This document shows, piece by piece, positions 1 through 13,070 of a DNA stretch of 64,000 bases (positions within the stretch are counted from its first letter, which is position 1; the number at the start of each line of letters is the position of its first letter). The stretch spans positions 248,001 through 312,000 of the forward strand of contig JAIXMO010000018.1 in the NCBI GenBank assembly GCA_025677825.1. The letters run 5' to 3'. Source of the stretch: Helicostylum pulchrum (Eukaryota; Mucoromycota; Mucoromycetes; Mucorales; Mucoraceae). Both the position numbers and the translations under genes were made by a program. The notes beneath the pieces were generated by a model, which worked only from the letters and a program-made list of their open reading frames with translations, was not told where the DNA came from and did no database searches.

Positions 1-2211
1 TCTGTAGCGTAATGACGCTCTTAATAAAAATACCAAGTTTAAAGAGTATTGAATCATCCAAAAAAAAAAAGTTAACCAGGCGGTTGGCAAAAATGTCACA
101 GTGTTTTTTTTTTTTTAGCTTTTTGCTTGAAACAAGTCGAAACGGTATTTTTGATGTTGTAACAACAAATTGTAGATATCTACGTAAAAATGATTAAATA
201 GATTGCGTGAGTAAATAAGCCTCCTATTTTATCATGAACGATGAAAGTGACCCTCAAACTACTATTTAATCTATAATTGTATTAACCATGTATACCAGTA
301 AATATTTATATGTTCTTTTAAACGAGCTTATATTTTATATTATTTTATTAATTCTTTTCGAGTGCTTTTGTTTTCTTTATACACCTCAAAGCAATTGTAC
401 AGATATATGGGCTCTTTTTTTTTTTTAGTTTATTACTACTTTATAAAGGTACGTGAAAAATATTACGCCAAACTTTATTTTATGAGTGATATATTTGCTA
501 AAATATTATAAAAGTAAAGCAAAGTGATTTTATTATTTGAATGGAAGTGAACGGACCGAGTTGTTTGTAGTATTATTTGAGTGAGCATATCATGATAAAG
601 AAGAATAGGTAGTTTGCGTAACAGTGTCACGAACATCTTTTATAAGGAAAATACACGCAGTATAGATTTATCTGTCAAAATAAAGCCAGCAGAACAGACT
701 TTAAAATAGTAACCAAAAGCCCCACGGGAATCACAGAGCGTGATAGAATTGTTGGAATAGATCCCGGTAAGTTTTTCGAAAATATCAGTTTTATATTTAT
801 GCACGTATGTTTATATTATTTGATATAGGTGTCAGGGATACATCTTTTCCAATCGGCAAGCGTCTCAAGATCATGCTGCTAGAATAGTAATTGGGACGAC
901 ACATAAAGATGAAACTTTCAAACTATGCCATACTTCCACCTCTAAAAGTCGATGCAAGAAAAGAAGTTCGTATCGCAAAAAAAAAATTAGACAAATTCGC
1001 AGCTCCCTCATCCTTCTCGTCCCCTCCCAATTCGTGATTTGGTGCAAGGCCCTAGAAGAACAGCGGTGGGGTACGGAGACACGTCAATTAGAGGAAAATA
1101 TAAAGGGAACACTCAGAAGAAGATCAATGGTGGCGATTATAAAGAATTAAAGGTCTAACTAATTCTGTGAACAGCCAGTACAAATCACAGATTCAGACTC
1201 ATCAAATGCATATTTGTCGTGGTTCATTTCGTTTATGTTCAATGAAACAGATATTCTTCTTTAAATATGGATTTTGACACGCCCAGAGTAGTAATAATAA
1301 TCAACTAATTTTGAGATGTCTATATTTTTAATTTATGAAGAAATTGTACAAAAGCATCCAGTCTTTAATAGTGTACTATCAAATCAATGCTACTCGTAAA
1401 ACAATGCTACGTAAAACAAAGGGATAGTTACTAATAAAACCGATAATGAAAAAACTCTTACAAAGTAATTAAAATATAAAGACAGTATATTAAATGAGAT
1501 AAAGAAACTTATTTTTTATTTAATTAAAAAAAATATATATTTATAAAAGTAGTAGTAGACAGACGTTAGCCGTTCTCTTTTCCTTTTTCTTTTTTTTTAA
1601 AAAGAAGAGACCGTTTTCCAAGCATAGTCAACGTGGAGGCATATGTCCTTGTATGCTCTTCGCTTTTATTTCACTTGCGTAAAAAGCCACTGGTGGGGCG
1701 CCAGAAGATACAACGCGGATTTCCTTGTTATTGATCCTACGGCAGAATAAAGCGTAAAAGAAAACATCATTTACAACAAATTAATCTCATATTTATTTTC
1801 CCGGTGTCCAGCGGGCAATAACTATAATTAATTGGTATGTAATATAAATTGTAGCTGTATATACATTCACACTAATATGAAGCCTTTTTTATTAGTGTTT
1901 GAACATGGACTTTGATGATACCAACGGATATGAAGAAATGTCAAGACATAAATGAAAAGTTTCATCAGCCTCTGATCCCCTTTTTCTTGGGATTAATGAA
2001 CTTTTACCTAATAAAAATTAAAACGTACGTCATCTTTCATGTTATCCAATCACCTTACCTTGCTTATTCTGTGGCGAAATAAGGAGGTTCAATAACTTGG
2101 GTTTAAAGAAAAAAACTTATTTCGTCTGTAGGATTCTTTTCCCCCCTTCCCCCACTCTATATATACTCTCCCCCCCACTCTCTGTTTTTTTAAATTAAAA
2201 AAAAAAACATA
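1..2211. other. Gene-poor 5' region
   Basis: No intact gene is visible. The only ORF of note, at 12-197 (+), is interrupted by poly-A and poly-T and looks like chance. A possible transposon-nuclease fragment at about 690-1150 is listed separately. The rest is AT-rich spacer with poly-A/T tracts. The last 80 bases (about 2130-2211) are C/T-rich with a TATATATA stretch near 2158 and lie directly before the complex I gene, so they probably hold its promoter. Confidence 0.6.
690..1150 (+). mobile_element. Possible decayed TnpB/Fanzor-type RuvC nuclease fragment
   Basis: Translating 702-769 and splicing a GT-AG intron (770-829, ending TTGATATAG) gives IVGIDPGVRDTSFPIG. The GIDPGVRD core looks like the first RuvC catalytic motif of TnpB and of the eukaryotic Fanzor proteins, which are carried by transposons in many zygomycete fungi. 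The frame closes with tandem stops (TAG TAA) near 880. A downstream frame (about 898-1148) continues with a lysine/serine-rich stretch that could be the following segment of such a protein after a frameshift. No later RuvC motif or zinc finger is visible, so at best this is a relic. A chance match cannot be excluded. Confidence 0.35.
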
Positions 2212-3194
<983 letters not shown>

Positions 3195-3280
3195 ATTATA
3201 TTAAAGAAGTAATAATAAAAAAAAGTTGTTTGTAATAAATTCTATTTCCCTCTTTTTATTCCTTTTTTTTATTTATTTTA

Positions 3281-3901
3281 TTATAATACATTTTTCTTTA
3301 CAAATTCTTTAGCAGCGTTTAATCCACATTCGTGATATACAGCACCTACAATAGCTTCAAGTGTCTTTGCTTTAACAGCAGGTGAAATAACGTCTTGAGG
3401 CTAAAAAAAAAGTAATTATTAGTTTTTTTTTTTGACAGGTCGAGACAATTTATATCTTTACCAAATGACATTGAACACCAGCTTCTAAACCTAAAGCATC
3501 AAATTTACCAGCTAAATAAGCAGGTTCGGATACTTTGACAATAGCATTCTTTAATTCGTCAACATTCTTCTTGTTCATGTTGGCTTCAAGAGCAAAGAAT
3601 TCAAGAGAACGACGTCCGACATAGTGAAGACGTTCGTTGGAAGGAACTTTACCGTGTTTGAAAGATTTATGTGTTAATGCTTGAGTCAAGACATTGGGTG
3701 ATAAGTTGAGTTGTTCAGCTACTGACTTGGTATTAAAAGAAGGTGAAGCTGCCTTTTCATTGAATAAGGCACGTGTAAGGTGAATAGAACGACGTTGAAC
3801 TATTGGTTTGTGCGTATGTGCGTGTGTTAGTCTAACTCTATACATTTTATTTTTTTAAAAAGAAGATTCTTACCAGCCATGAGCTTTAAAGTGTTGTTCA
3901 T
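3281..3901 (-). CDS. mrpl15: Mitochondrial large ribosomal subunit protein mL57 (RNase III-like fold)
   Basis: Structural mitoribosomal protein with an RNase III-type fold, related to yeast Mrpl15. Exons on the minus strand: 3901-3874, 3799-3462 and 3400-3281, giving 161 residues. The first exon encodes only MNNTLKLMA and joins VQRRSIHLTRALF, a basic mitochondrial presequence. A longer unspliced start at 3845 would replace it with a histidine/threonine-rich stretch read from the intron, so I prefer the spliced start. The core VLTQALTHKSFKHG followed by NERLHYVGRRSLEF matches the RNase III signature region, but the catalytic NERLEFLGD-type acidic residue is missing (VGRRSLEFF). This fits a non-catalytic ribosomal member. 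It shares a divergent promoter region (3902-4210) with the Swi3-like gene. Confidence 0.8.
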
Positions 3902-4210
3902 TGTATGTGTAAGTGTGTGTATGTAAAAAAAGAAAAAATAATAATCAGCTGGGGTAAAATTCTATACAAGGCCCAAGTGGCTTGTCCCCTTCAATGGTGC
4001 AGTGCTAAAAACATTCTTCAACCGCCGATTTAAACACCCAATAAAAAAAAGTTTAAAAAAAACAATAATAAAACGCGTTCACAAGTCTGTTTTCTTTTTT
4101 CCCTCTCTGTCTGTCACTCACACAAACACACACTCTCTTCACTCACACCTTTTTTTTCGCACCTTTCTTTATTAGTATTTTAAACAAAAAGGAACAAAAA
4201 AAAAAAAGTC
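3902..4210. promoter_or_regulatory. Divergent promoter region between mL57 and Swi3-like gene
   Basis: A 309-bp spacer separates two divergently transcribed starts. It contains a GGCCC/GGGCC core (AGGCCCAAGTGG near 3968), A-rich stretches and a long C/T-rich run (about 4090-4170) leading into the plus-strand ATG. A GGCCC core is also found upstream of the mL54 gene (near 35637) and before the broken gene start at 48.4 kb. Assignment as promoter is by position; no factor site is proven. Confidence 0.4.
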
Positions 4211-6765
4211 ATGTCAGCGCCTAAAATACCAAAAGTAGATTTAGAATACTACGAACAACCAAAGACTATTGGTTTCTTTGAAACGATTATCAATGCGTTA
4301 CGTGTCGATTTAGATAAAGAAGGTGCTGTTACAGATTTCACTTCACCCGACTTGTCCTACTTCACGGCTCACTTTCAAAAATTCCAACTTGAACATCTTG
4401 GTAAAGAAGCAGCGGATAAAGCAAAACGACATCGTAAAACTATTGAAGCCGGCGTACCTTTTTCTTTGTTTAGTGTCAATCAATTATCTACTAGTTCTTC
4501 TCTTTATGTTATTTTAAAAGCTGCGTATAAGTTTAAGTCGGATAATGGTATCAAAGATTGGCGCTTAGATGCTGAAGAAGAAGTACCTACTTATTTAAAA
4601 ATGACGCTCGTCTTAAAACAAGCTTTGGCTGACGCTGATTTTGAAGCTAGCATTCCTTGTATTTTATTTGACTCTTCCGTAGATGAACATCGAAAGAAAA
4701 AGATGAGTTTATTAATTGAAGGTTTAGGAGGTAAAAAAAAAAAAAAAAAAAAAAAGTACATGAAGTTTTCATAATCACTGACTTTTTTTTTATAACTAGG
4801 TAAAATAACGAATGAAACGACAGAGGCAACTCATATTATTTATAACGAAGAACAAGTATTGGACAGACACCATAAAACTTGGAGAGTAATTGAAAACACG
4901 TTTGATGATCGAGTAGTTATTCATTGGGTTGGACTTCCCGATTCGTATAATACAATTGGTGCTTTTAAAGATGTTTTAAAAGACAAGGAAGATGTTGTTA
5001 GTACAACTATACCTCAAGACCATCAAAAAGCGCCCTGGCATTTAAAGTTGAATTGGGTAGAGGACAGTGTGAAATACAATGAGTGGATGTCGCCATTAGA
5101 TTACGTTATGGTCGAACAACAAAAGACAATGAAGCCCAAGAAAAAGAAGCGAGTTTTAGAAAGTGATTCAGAAGAAGGTGAGGTAAATAATAAAAAGGCC
5201 AAGACACCAAAGGAACCAACGCAAGATGAAATTGCATTGCAATTTATGCCTGTTCAGCAACACGAAGTTATTATTCCCTCTTATGCGGCATGGTTTGATA
5301 TTTCAACGATTCATTCCATTGAAACTCGTGGATTACCTGAATTCTTTAACAACAAAAACAAGTCTAAAAATCCTTCGGTGTATAAAGACTATCGTGATTT
5401 TATGATCAATACGTATCGGTTAAATCCGCTGGAATATTTAACTGTTACAGCCTGTAGAAGAAATATGACGGGTGATGTATGTGCTATTATTCGCGTCCAT
5501 GCGTTTTTAGAACAATGGGGTTTAATTAATTACCAGGTTTGTAGTACATATTTCATGTAAAAAAAAAAAAAAAAAAAAAAGTAAGCTAATTTATTTTTTG
5601 TTAGATGGATCCTACTGCTAAACCTACAGCTATTGGTCCTCCCTTTGAAGGGCAAGTTAAAATTATTGCAGAATTACCTCCAGGATTAAATAAGTATGCT
5701 AGTGAACAAGTCAATCTTATTGAAAATGTCGAGGAAGATACAACAGCTACAACAGCGACCACAACAACAATAAAAGAAACATCGCCACCACCACCACCAC
5801 CTACAGCAACAACATCACTACCTACACCTCCTTCATCATCATCACCAAAACCCGCAATAGATATGAATTTAGATTTACGAGCTGATATTTATGAAGCTAC
5901 CACCAAAGCATGTAAAATTTGCGATAAAAAAGTAGAACAAGGTTATGGTAATGGCACAAAGTTTATTTGTAAAGCATGTTATGAATCGGAAGAATCCAAG
6001 CAAGATTATAAAAGACAAGAAGCTGTTGAACAGTGGACAGAACAAGAGAAACTTTTATTGTTGGAAGGATTAGAAATGTTTCCTACAAATTGGGACGCAA
6101 TTGCTAAACATGTGTGTAGCAAAACACGCGATGAGTGTATTCTTCATTATCTTAAATTACCTACTGCTGATCCACGTATTGATCCCCAAGTAAAGAAATT
6201 GGGGTTATTAAATTTCGATCAAAAGGAACAAGTGGATAACCCGATCATGTCTGTTGTTGCGTTCCTTGCATCTCACGTCAATCCAAACGTTGCTGCGTCC
6301 TCTATTCACCAGTCTGAGGAAGAAGAAGATCAAAAACAACGCACAAGCAATACAGAAAGTGAAATGGATCAAGAATCTGAACAGTTAGAAGCTACATATA
6401 ATCTTATCCGTACGAAAATTTCGAGCTTTAATTCACGTATGGACGACTTTGAACAAATTGAAGCGCTTGTAAATGAACAACGCAGAGATTTAGAAAAGGA
6501 AAAAATTTTAATCCGTCAAGATCATTTATCTATACGTAACCAAATGGATCATATTTATCATGTGATGTTTCAACGTAGACAGGAAAAGATTTTAGAGGAA
6601 CAGCAAAAGCAAAAGGAAGATATGATGCCAAATGATATCGTGGTAAAGTTACCCAATGATACAATGACACCTGAAGAAAAAGAATATCAAGATAATTTAA
6701 GAGTAAGATACCCAATCCAGTATTTACAACGACAACATCAATTAGCTGCTGCCAGAAATTCATAA
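4211..6765 (+). CDS. SWI/SNF or RSC chromatin-remodelling subunit (Swi3/Rsc8/SMARCC type)
   Basis: Core scaffold subunit of SWI/SNF-family remodelling complexes in the nucleus. Exons 4211-4730, 4800-5536 and 5605-6765, phases consistent, 805 residues. An N-terminal module (about 1-290, with [13 protein letters not shown] at the start) resembles the BRCT/chromo-like region of SMARCC proteins. It is followed by an acidic/lysine-rich linker, a SWIRM domain (about 328-419, starting [13 protein letters not shown]), a P/T/S-rich linker, a ZZ-like zinc finger (about 522-548, CKICDKK...FICKACYE), a SANT domain (about 561-605, [18 protein letters not shown]...NWDAIAKHV) and a C-terminal coiled coil. 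This domain order is diagnostic for the family. The second intron joins Q to an internal ATG that opens exon 3. Whether it serves SWI/SNF or RSC cannot be told from one gene. Confidence 0.93.
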
Positions 6766-6889
6766 AAGAAAAAAAAAAAAGAATAATACACACATATATA
6801 AAAATCACACACAATCCCTCCCTCCTCCTCTCTTTCTTATACAATGTATGTCGGTTTTCTTTTCTTTTCTTTTTTTTTTTTAATAACTA

Positions 6890-8032
6890 TTATTTATCTA
6901 ATTTACTATAAAAGTTGCTTCGTTTCAATTCCATGGCAGTTTTATAAGGTGCGGTAATAGGAGGTTGTAATGGATCCAATTGTTTGTAAGATGATGTTAA
7001 AGGATAAGTTCTATCAGCATCATAACCACTACGAGCAAAAACATTTTAGCATTCTCTCTCTTCCCAAAAAAAATAAAAAAAAATAAAAAATAAACTTACT
7101 TCAAGTCACCACAAGCAATAAAAGGAACAATGGTTCTATTGGGACCTGTCAACTCATTCATACTATCATACTGTAAATCTAAAAGAGGGTTTGCCATGGT
7201 AGGTGTATAATCGGCAGGAGGTTGATATCCTTGACAGACAATAAACGCTTCTATACTCGAGTTACGAGAACTTCTAGGTTTGCTGCAAGTGACGGTAGGG
7301 AAGAATACCTTTAATTGACTGTAGAGTAATGTAATGTCTTTGCCGCGGAAGATCTTGGCGACAAATGTTCCGCCGGGTCGAAGTACGTGTGTTGTAATGT
7401 TTAAAGCAGCGAGTAATAATTGTGCTTGAATGTATTCATCCATATCATGAAGACCAGTAACTAGTGATAGATGTTTTTAGTTTGTGTGTATGTAGAGGTA
7501 GGTTTATAATTTACCATCGGGTGCACCATCACAAATAACAATATCGGCCATACCGCCATCGAAATATGAAATGATCTTTTCAGCAGTTGACTTTTTAGTA
7601 ATATCTCCTTGAAGTTGAATCACGCCGTCTAAAGGTGCCATAGCTTGTAAATCGACAGCAACAATCTTTGGCTCAGGTTCGTCAGGTGTTTGCTTATGGT
7701 TTTCACTGTTATACTTTGTTTAATATCAAGTACGGTGTCTATAATTTTGTGTTTTTTTTTTACCTTAAACGCTTGGAAAGAACTTGAGACCAACTACCAG
7801 GAGCAGCACAGAGATCAACAGCTCTTTGAACTCCTTGTAAAAAGTTGAACTCTTCATCTAGTTGCAATAACTTGAAGGCACTTCTTGCTCGCCAACCTTC
7901 TTCTTTGGCAAGACGGTAATACTATATATATATATATATTTTTGTAATGTTGAGTGTACGTTTTTTTTTTTTTCTTCTTTCAAGTGGTCATTGACTTACC
8001 ACATCTCTTTTATCTTTGGAAGATTTACCCAT
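6890..8032 (-). CDS. trm7: tRNA 2'-O-ribose methyltransferase (Trm7/FTSJ1, FtsJ family)
   Basis: SAM-dependent 2'-O-methylation of anticodon-loop positions 32 and 34 in tRNA; cytoplasmic. Exons on the minus strand: 8032-8000, 7921-7764, 7705-7515, 7460-7100 and 7028-6890, 293 residues with all phases matching. The N-terminus [20 protein letters not shown] is the hallmark Trm7 start, with the catalytic K of the KDKE-type tetrad. The SAM-binding loop [14 protein letters not shown] follows, then [11 protein letters not shown] and an ICDGAPDVTGLHD segment with the catalytic Asp. The later Lys lies in VAKIFRGKD. The family normally works with Trm732 or Trm734 partners, which are not in this window. 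Confidence 0.95.
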
Positions 8033-8144
8033 TGTTATTGACAGCTACAACAATGAAAAAATGAAAGAAAGAAAAAAAAAAAAAATTCAAAAAAAAGGAA
8101 GTCATGAATTTTTATTTTTATGTTTTTTATACAGTGATGAAGGG

Positions 8145-8647
8145 TTATAATTCTTCTTTCTCAGGAGGAGGACCACAAGGTTGAAGCATTTTCTATATAA
8201 TTTTTTGAATTAAAAAATACGTTGAGAAAAAGCCGTAATTTTAACAGTATTTTTTTTACCTCTAATAAGTTAAGTTTAACACGAGCTTTGCATTCGTTTT
8301 CTGCAACGGACATGTAAGAAAGTAAAGAATTATGACCGGCGAAGGATGCAAGTGAATCTCTGTATTGATTGGTAGCCCATTCACTAATAGTATATTATAT
8401 AAGTATCTTTTATGCAGCAGAATATAAAAAGGTTTTTCCTCTACTTACTGTTTAATAGTATCGGCATGTCCTGTTCCTACATATTTTGATTGCACTACGA
8501 AAAAAAAAGGATTAATATATTTTTTTGTGTTTAATTGTTGAGAGTTGTTTTACAATGCTCAATTTGACTGTTAATGTTAAGACGATCCTATTAAATGACG
8601 TTTTTTTAGTTTCTTATATTTTATTTTATACCAATATTACGTACCAT
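8145..8647 (-). CDS. SF3B5: Splicing factor 3B subunit 5 (SF3B5/Ysf3)
   Basis: Small subunit of the U2 snRNP SF3b complex, which helps to hold the branch-point region. Five coding exons on the minus strand: 8647-8645, 8587-8554, 8494-8449, 8383-8260 and 8192-8145, giving 84 residues (human is 86). The protein contains INSQIEHLQSKYVGTGHADT, EWATNQYRDSLASF, VAENECKARVKLNLLEKMLQ and ends PCGPPPEKEEL, a near full-length match to the family as I recall it. The coding part of the first exon is only the ATG, followed directly by GTACGT. Exon 2 opens with GAT CGT CTT, giving MDRLNINSQ. No other in-frame start was found, so the single-codon exon is the best model. It lies 113 bp upstream of, and in tandem with, trm7. 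Confidence 0.9.
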
Positions 8648-9307
8648 ATTTATAAGGTTAAGGAAAGAGAGAGAGACGGAGAGAAAAAGAAAGCTTGTTT
8701 GAATAAAGTAGAAATCAGTGACTGCGTGCAAAAACAATAAGCCAATGAAAGGCTTGATTATGTTACTTTATGCACTCACACGCCATCAAAAAAGAGTTCC
8801 CTTTTTGCAAAAAGGTGGGTGTCTTGTTACAAAGACAAAAGCCGCGTTTGGTATGGTGATACGTTTGACTATGATCTTCCCGAATAGAATGTGTCACTGA
8901 TAAAGATTAGGTGCTGCAAGCATAAAGGATGTTGTTGAGATCGATAGTTGCAATAGTTTGATTTTATTTAGTCCAGTGAATAAAAAAAGTCTCGGTTATT
9001 GACAGTGTATAAGCCAACGCGTTTTTTTTACTACGTAAAAAAATGCATTTATTTGTGTATTTTTTTTTTTTTTTCCTTCTTCTTCTTTTTTATTTTTTTT
9101 TATTTTTATTATTGTCATTGATATTTCCACTTTTATTTTTCTTTACTGCGAAAAACCAAAACAAAAAAAAGAGTCGATAGCTGTTTAAAATCGAAGAAAC
9201 CAACAAAGAAAAAAAGGGGAACCTACACATACATATTTTTTTGACTCTAGCATACTGAAGCACACAAGAAAAAAGTCATTAAAAGAGTAGTAATAAAGAG
9301 ACAGACC
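8648..9307. other. Intergenic spacer (divergent promoters of SF3B5 and unknown gene)
   Basis: AT-rich spacer with poly-T and poly-A runs, especially 9060-9110. Two short chance ORFs lie here and show no family likeness. It must contain the promoters of the SF3B5 gene (leftward) and of the gene at 9308 (rightward). Nothing else is visible. Confidence 0.5.
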
Positions 9308-9388
9308 ATGGGTCAAACAGTAGGAGGATATTCGAGGAATCGTCGACGAGAGTCATTTAGTAGTTGTGTCAGTAACTTTGATAGTGCG

Positions 9389-9419
<31 letters not shown>

Positions 9420-10959
9420 GTTTAGAAAGTCAAAAAAAAGCGAACACAAGCAGCACTGAAGACGACGTCACTCCGCAAAGTTTATTCCCATATACGACTT
9501 CCGCAAACTCCCCTTCGAATTCTGATGAACCTTCCATGTCTTCCTCCATTATTGAAACGAGTTCGGTAAAAGAAGAAACTCATAAAGGTACTCGACATGT
9601 CTCAGGTAACCAAAGTTAGTTTTTGTAACTCTATAACAGCGAGAAGAAGAAAGAAAAAATAAAAAAGGATTAACCTTTTTTTTTTGTTGCTCATCTTATA
9701 TAGGACTTGCTTCAAAGATAATACCAAAGAGAGCTTGGTCAGGATATCATTTATTTCAGTTAACAAATATGAGAGGTGAACGTATTCATAGTTCACCAAG
9801 AGTGATAAGGTCACCAAAGATTCGACCAAAGTCAAATACAATGGATTCACCCAATACAACGAATACAGGGGAAGAGGATATTGATCAACTTATAACTATG
9901 ATGAAAAATCATAAAGTATCAGATGATTCGCCATTTGATTTTAACTTTAATAATGCTAAACCACTCACTCCACAACCTTCTCCACAACAAATTCCTGCTA
10001 CTACAACAAATTCGACAACTTTTACTCCTTCTTCAGAATTTAAATTTTCATTCTCTGCGAATATACCTCCTACTACGGCTAGTAGTACAACAGCTTTTAC
10101 TGCTGATACTATTACTAATGAACCAAATTATATAAAAGTACGTGAGATATATAGAGAAGTGGATAGAGAAGAAGATGAAGAAGAAGACGATGAAGAAGAA
10201 GAAGAAGAGCAAGGAGAACAAGATGAACCAAAAGCAGAACAAGATCAAAACCTATATGATCCTCATTTAAATCGTCGCAAGATATTACCTTTACCGAAAC
10301 CTCGATTAAAGAAATCCAGCAATATACCAACCACTACCGTAACTAATAATAACCATAATACTTTAACCGAGACAACAACGATACCAGATTTGGATAATAA
10401 GAGTATCGATGATCAAAAACCAGATAATAAGAGAAAGGAAAGGAATTGGAGAGATAGTTTTACAAAGCATCCAATCATACCACCACCACCGCCAGCAGCA
10501 GCAGAAGCAGCAGCAGGAGAGTTTAAAAAACCTGAAAAACCACCAACACCAGTAGCAGTAGTGGTAGTAGAAAAGAGAAAAAAAGCCGCAGCAGCCGCAG
10601 CAGCAGCAGCATCAGCATCAGCAGCAAGGAAAAAGAAGGGTAAAGGGTTAGCGGAAGATTCATTATTAATGAAACAGCAACAACAAAAGAAAAAAAATAC
10701 CAAGAGCCGACAAAAAAAGAAAGAAGATGAAGCACCTGGAGGATTTTTATCTTCAGATATTAATTTATTTCAAAACCCTATTCCGGAAGATTGGATTTGC
10801 TTGTTCTGTCAGTATGATATCTTGTTTAGTGGGATGACGGAAGCGCGAAAAAAGAATGGATATTATCGTAGGAAAAAGGAGAGGTCAAGAAGAGCAAGAG
10901 AGGCTGAAGTAAGAAGGATGGGCAGTCTTTGTTATTCTGATGTTGACCATGATACCTAA
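9308..10959 (+). CDS. Unknown low-complexity protein with conserved-looking C-terminal Cys motif
   Basis: Exons 9308-9605 and 9704-10959 joined in phase 1, 517 residues. I do not recognise a family with certainty. The protein is mostly disordered: a Ser run near residues 33-41, a Thr/Pro-rich region, a long Asp/Glu block near residues 245-260, Pro and Ala runs near 350-400, and Lys-rich segments. The only compact part is the C-terminus (about residues 457-500): IPEDWICLFCQYDILFSG followed by basic residues (RRKKERSRRAREAEVRR). A CxxC next to a tryptophan and a basic helix suggests a small metal-binding or protein-binding motif. I recall similar endings in uncharacterised proteins of filamentous fungi but cannot name a function. 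The acidic and basic blocks suggest a nuclear protein; this is inference. Confidence 0.75.
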
Positions 10960-11587
10960 AACACACACACACACACACACACACCCTTATAATATTCCCC
11001 CACCCCCCTAACACCACCTTATTGTATATTTTTTTTTCTCTCTTTTTTTAATAAAAGATCTCATTATTCCCTCTCAGAGTAATGAAAACGGTGTAACACT
11101 CTTTTTTATACATAAAAATTAACTAAGCTAAAGTCTGCATGATTTTTTTACACTGGGGCGCACAGTCCATTCATTACAAATATATACTTTACGCTTAACT
11201 ACTTGGAATGTCGCACACACAAGTAAAAACTGAGTTTTTTTTTTATACACGTAGATATCTTGGTCAATGATAGGCTGAAAGAACATTGTTATGGTGCAAT
11301 TTTTTTTTTTCTTACAGTTCTATGAAAAGCGTAATTATCGGCATTTACTCAAGATGACTCACGAAAAAAAAAAAAGTATAATTCACTCTTTGACAAGAAA
11401 GGTTACTTTATCTCAAAGTGTAACTGTTCTCACGGTTCCTTGTTAAACGATCTTCGTATATATAAATAAAAAAAAAAAATTAAATAAAAAACTGTCACAG
11501 GAAAAAAAAAAAAAAAAATTTAAAATACTTGGTTTTTTTTTTGTTTAGGAATCCTTGTTTCCTTTTTAAAAATAACAATAGTAAAAA
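10960..11587. other. Intergenic spacer with CA microsatellite
   Basis: 3' flank of the unknown gene and upstream region of spermidine synthase. It contains an (AC)n microsatellite at about 10960-10983, several A and T runs, and no supported coding region. Confidence 0.5.
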
Positions 11588-12670
<1,083 letters not shown>

Positions 12671-13070
12671 ATGCATTTTATCTTTGTAACAATTAAATAT
12701 CAATTTCGCGCATAATTAAATCGTATATTCATGTAGCATACAAAAAACGTTCGTAAAAACTTTTGTAACATACACTTAAACTTCGTGTACGCATAATTAA
12801 ATCGTAGCATACGTACATGTAAAAACGTATATAACGTCGTACGTGCTACATTTTTGATCGCTAGAACAAAAATAAAACCAATTTTTTTTTTTTTTTTTTG
12901 TAAAATCAGGAACGTCTTTTTATTTACAGGTGGACCAAAAGACGTAAAGTGTCCAACCGGTAATAGTTAGTAGAAAAAAATAGTATGTAAAAAATATATG
13001 AGATTGCGTTCCTGTAAGTTATATATACATTTGGTATATACAAAAAAATCTCTTTTTTCTCTTGGAGCGC
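12671..13070. repeat. Convergent intergenic spacer with degenerate direct repeats
   Basis: Region between convergent spermidine synthase and SLC35F genes. GCATAATTAAATCGTA occurs at about 12710 and again at about 12790. The surrounding text repeats related pieces such as CATACGTACATG, AAAAACGT and GTAACATAC. A poly-T run lies near 12880. There is no coding region. Confidence 0.45.

Noticed and set aside
3800..3845. Unspliced mL57 start at 3845
   Set aside because: The upstream exon at 3874-3901 gives a better presequence and a clean GT-AG intron.
10413..10735. Minus-strand Ala/Leu-rich ORFs opposite the unknown gene at 9308-10959
   Set aside because: They mirror the Ala, Pro and Lys runs of the plus-strand protein and lack any independent support.
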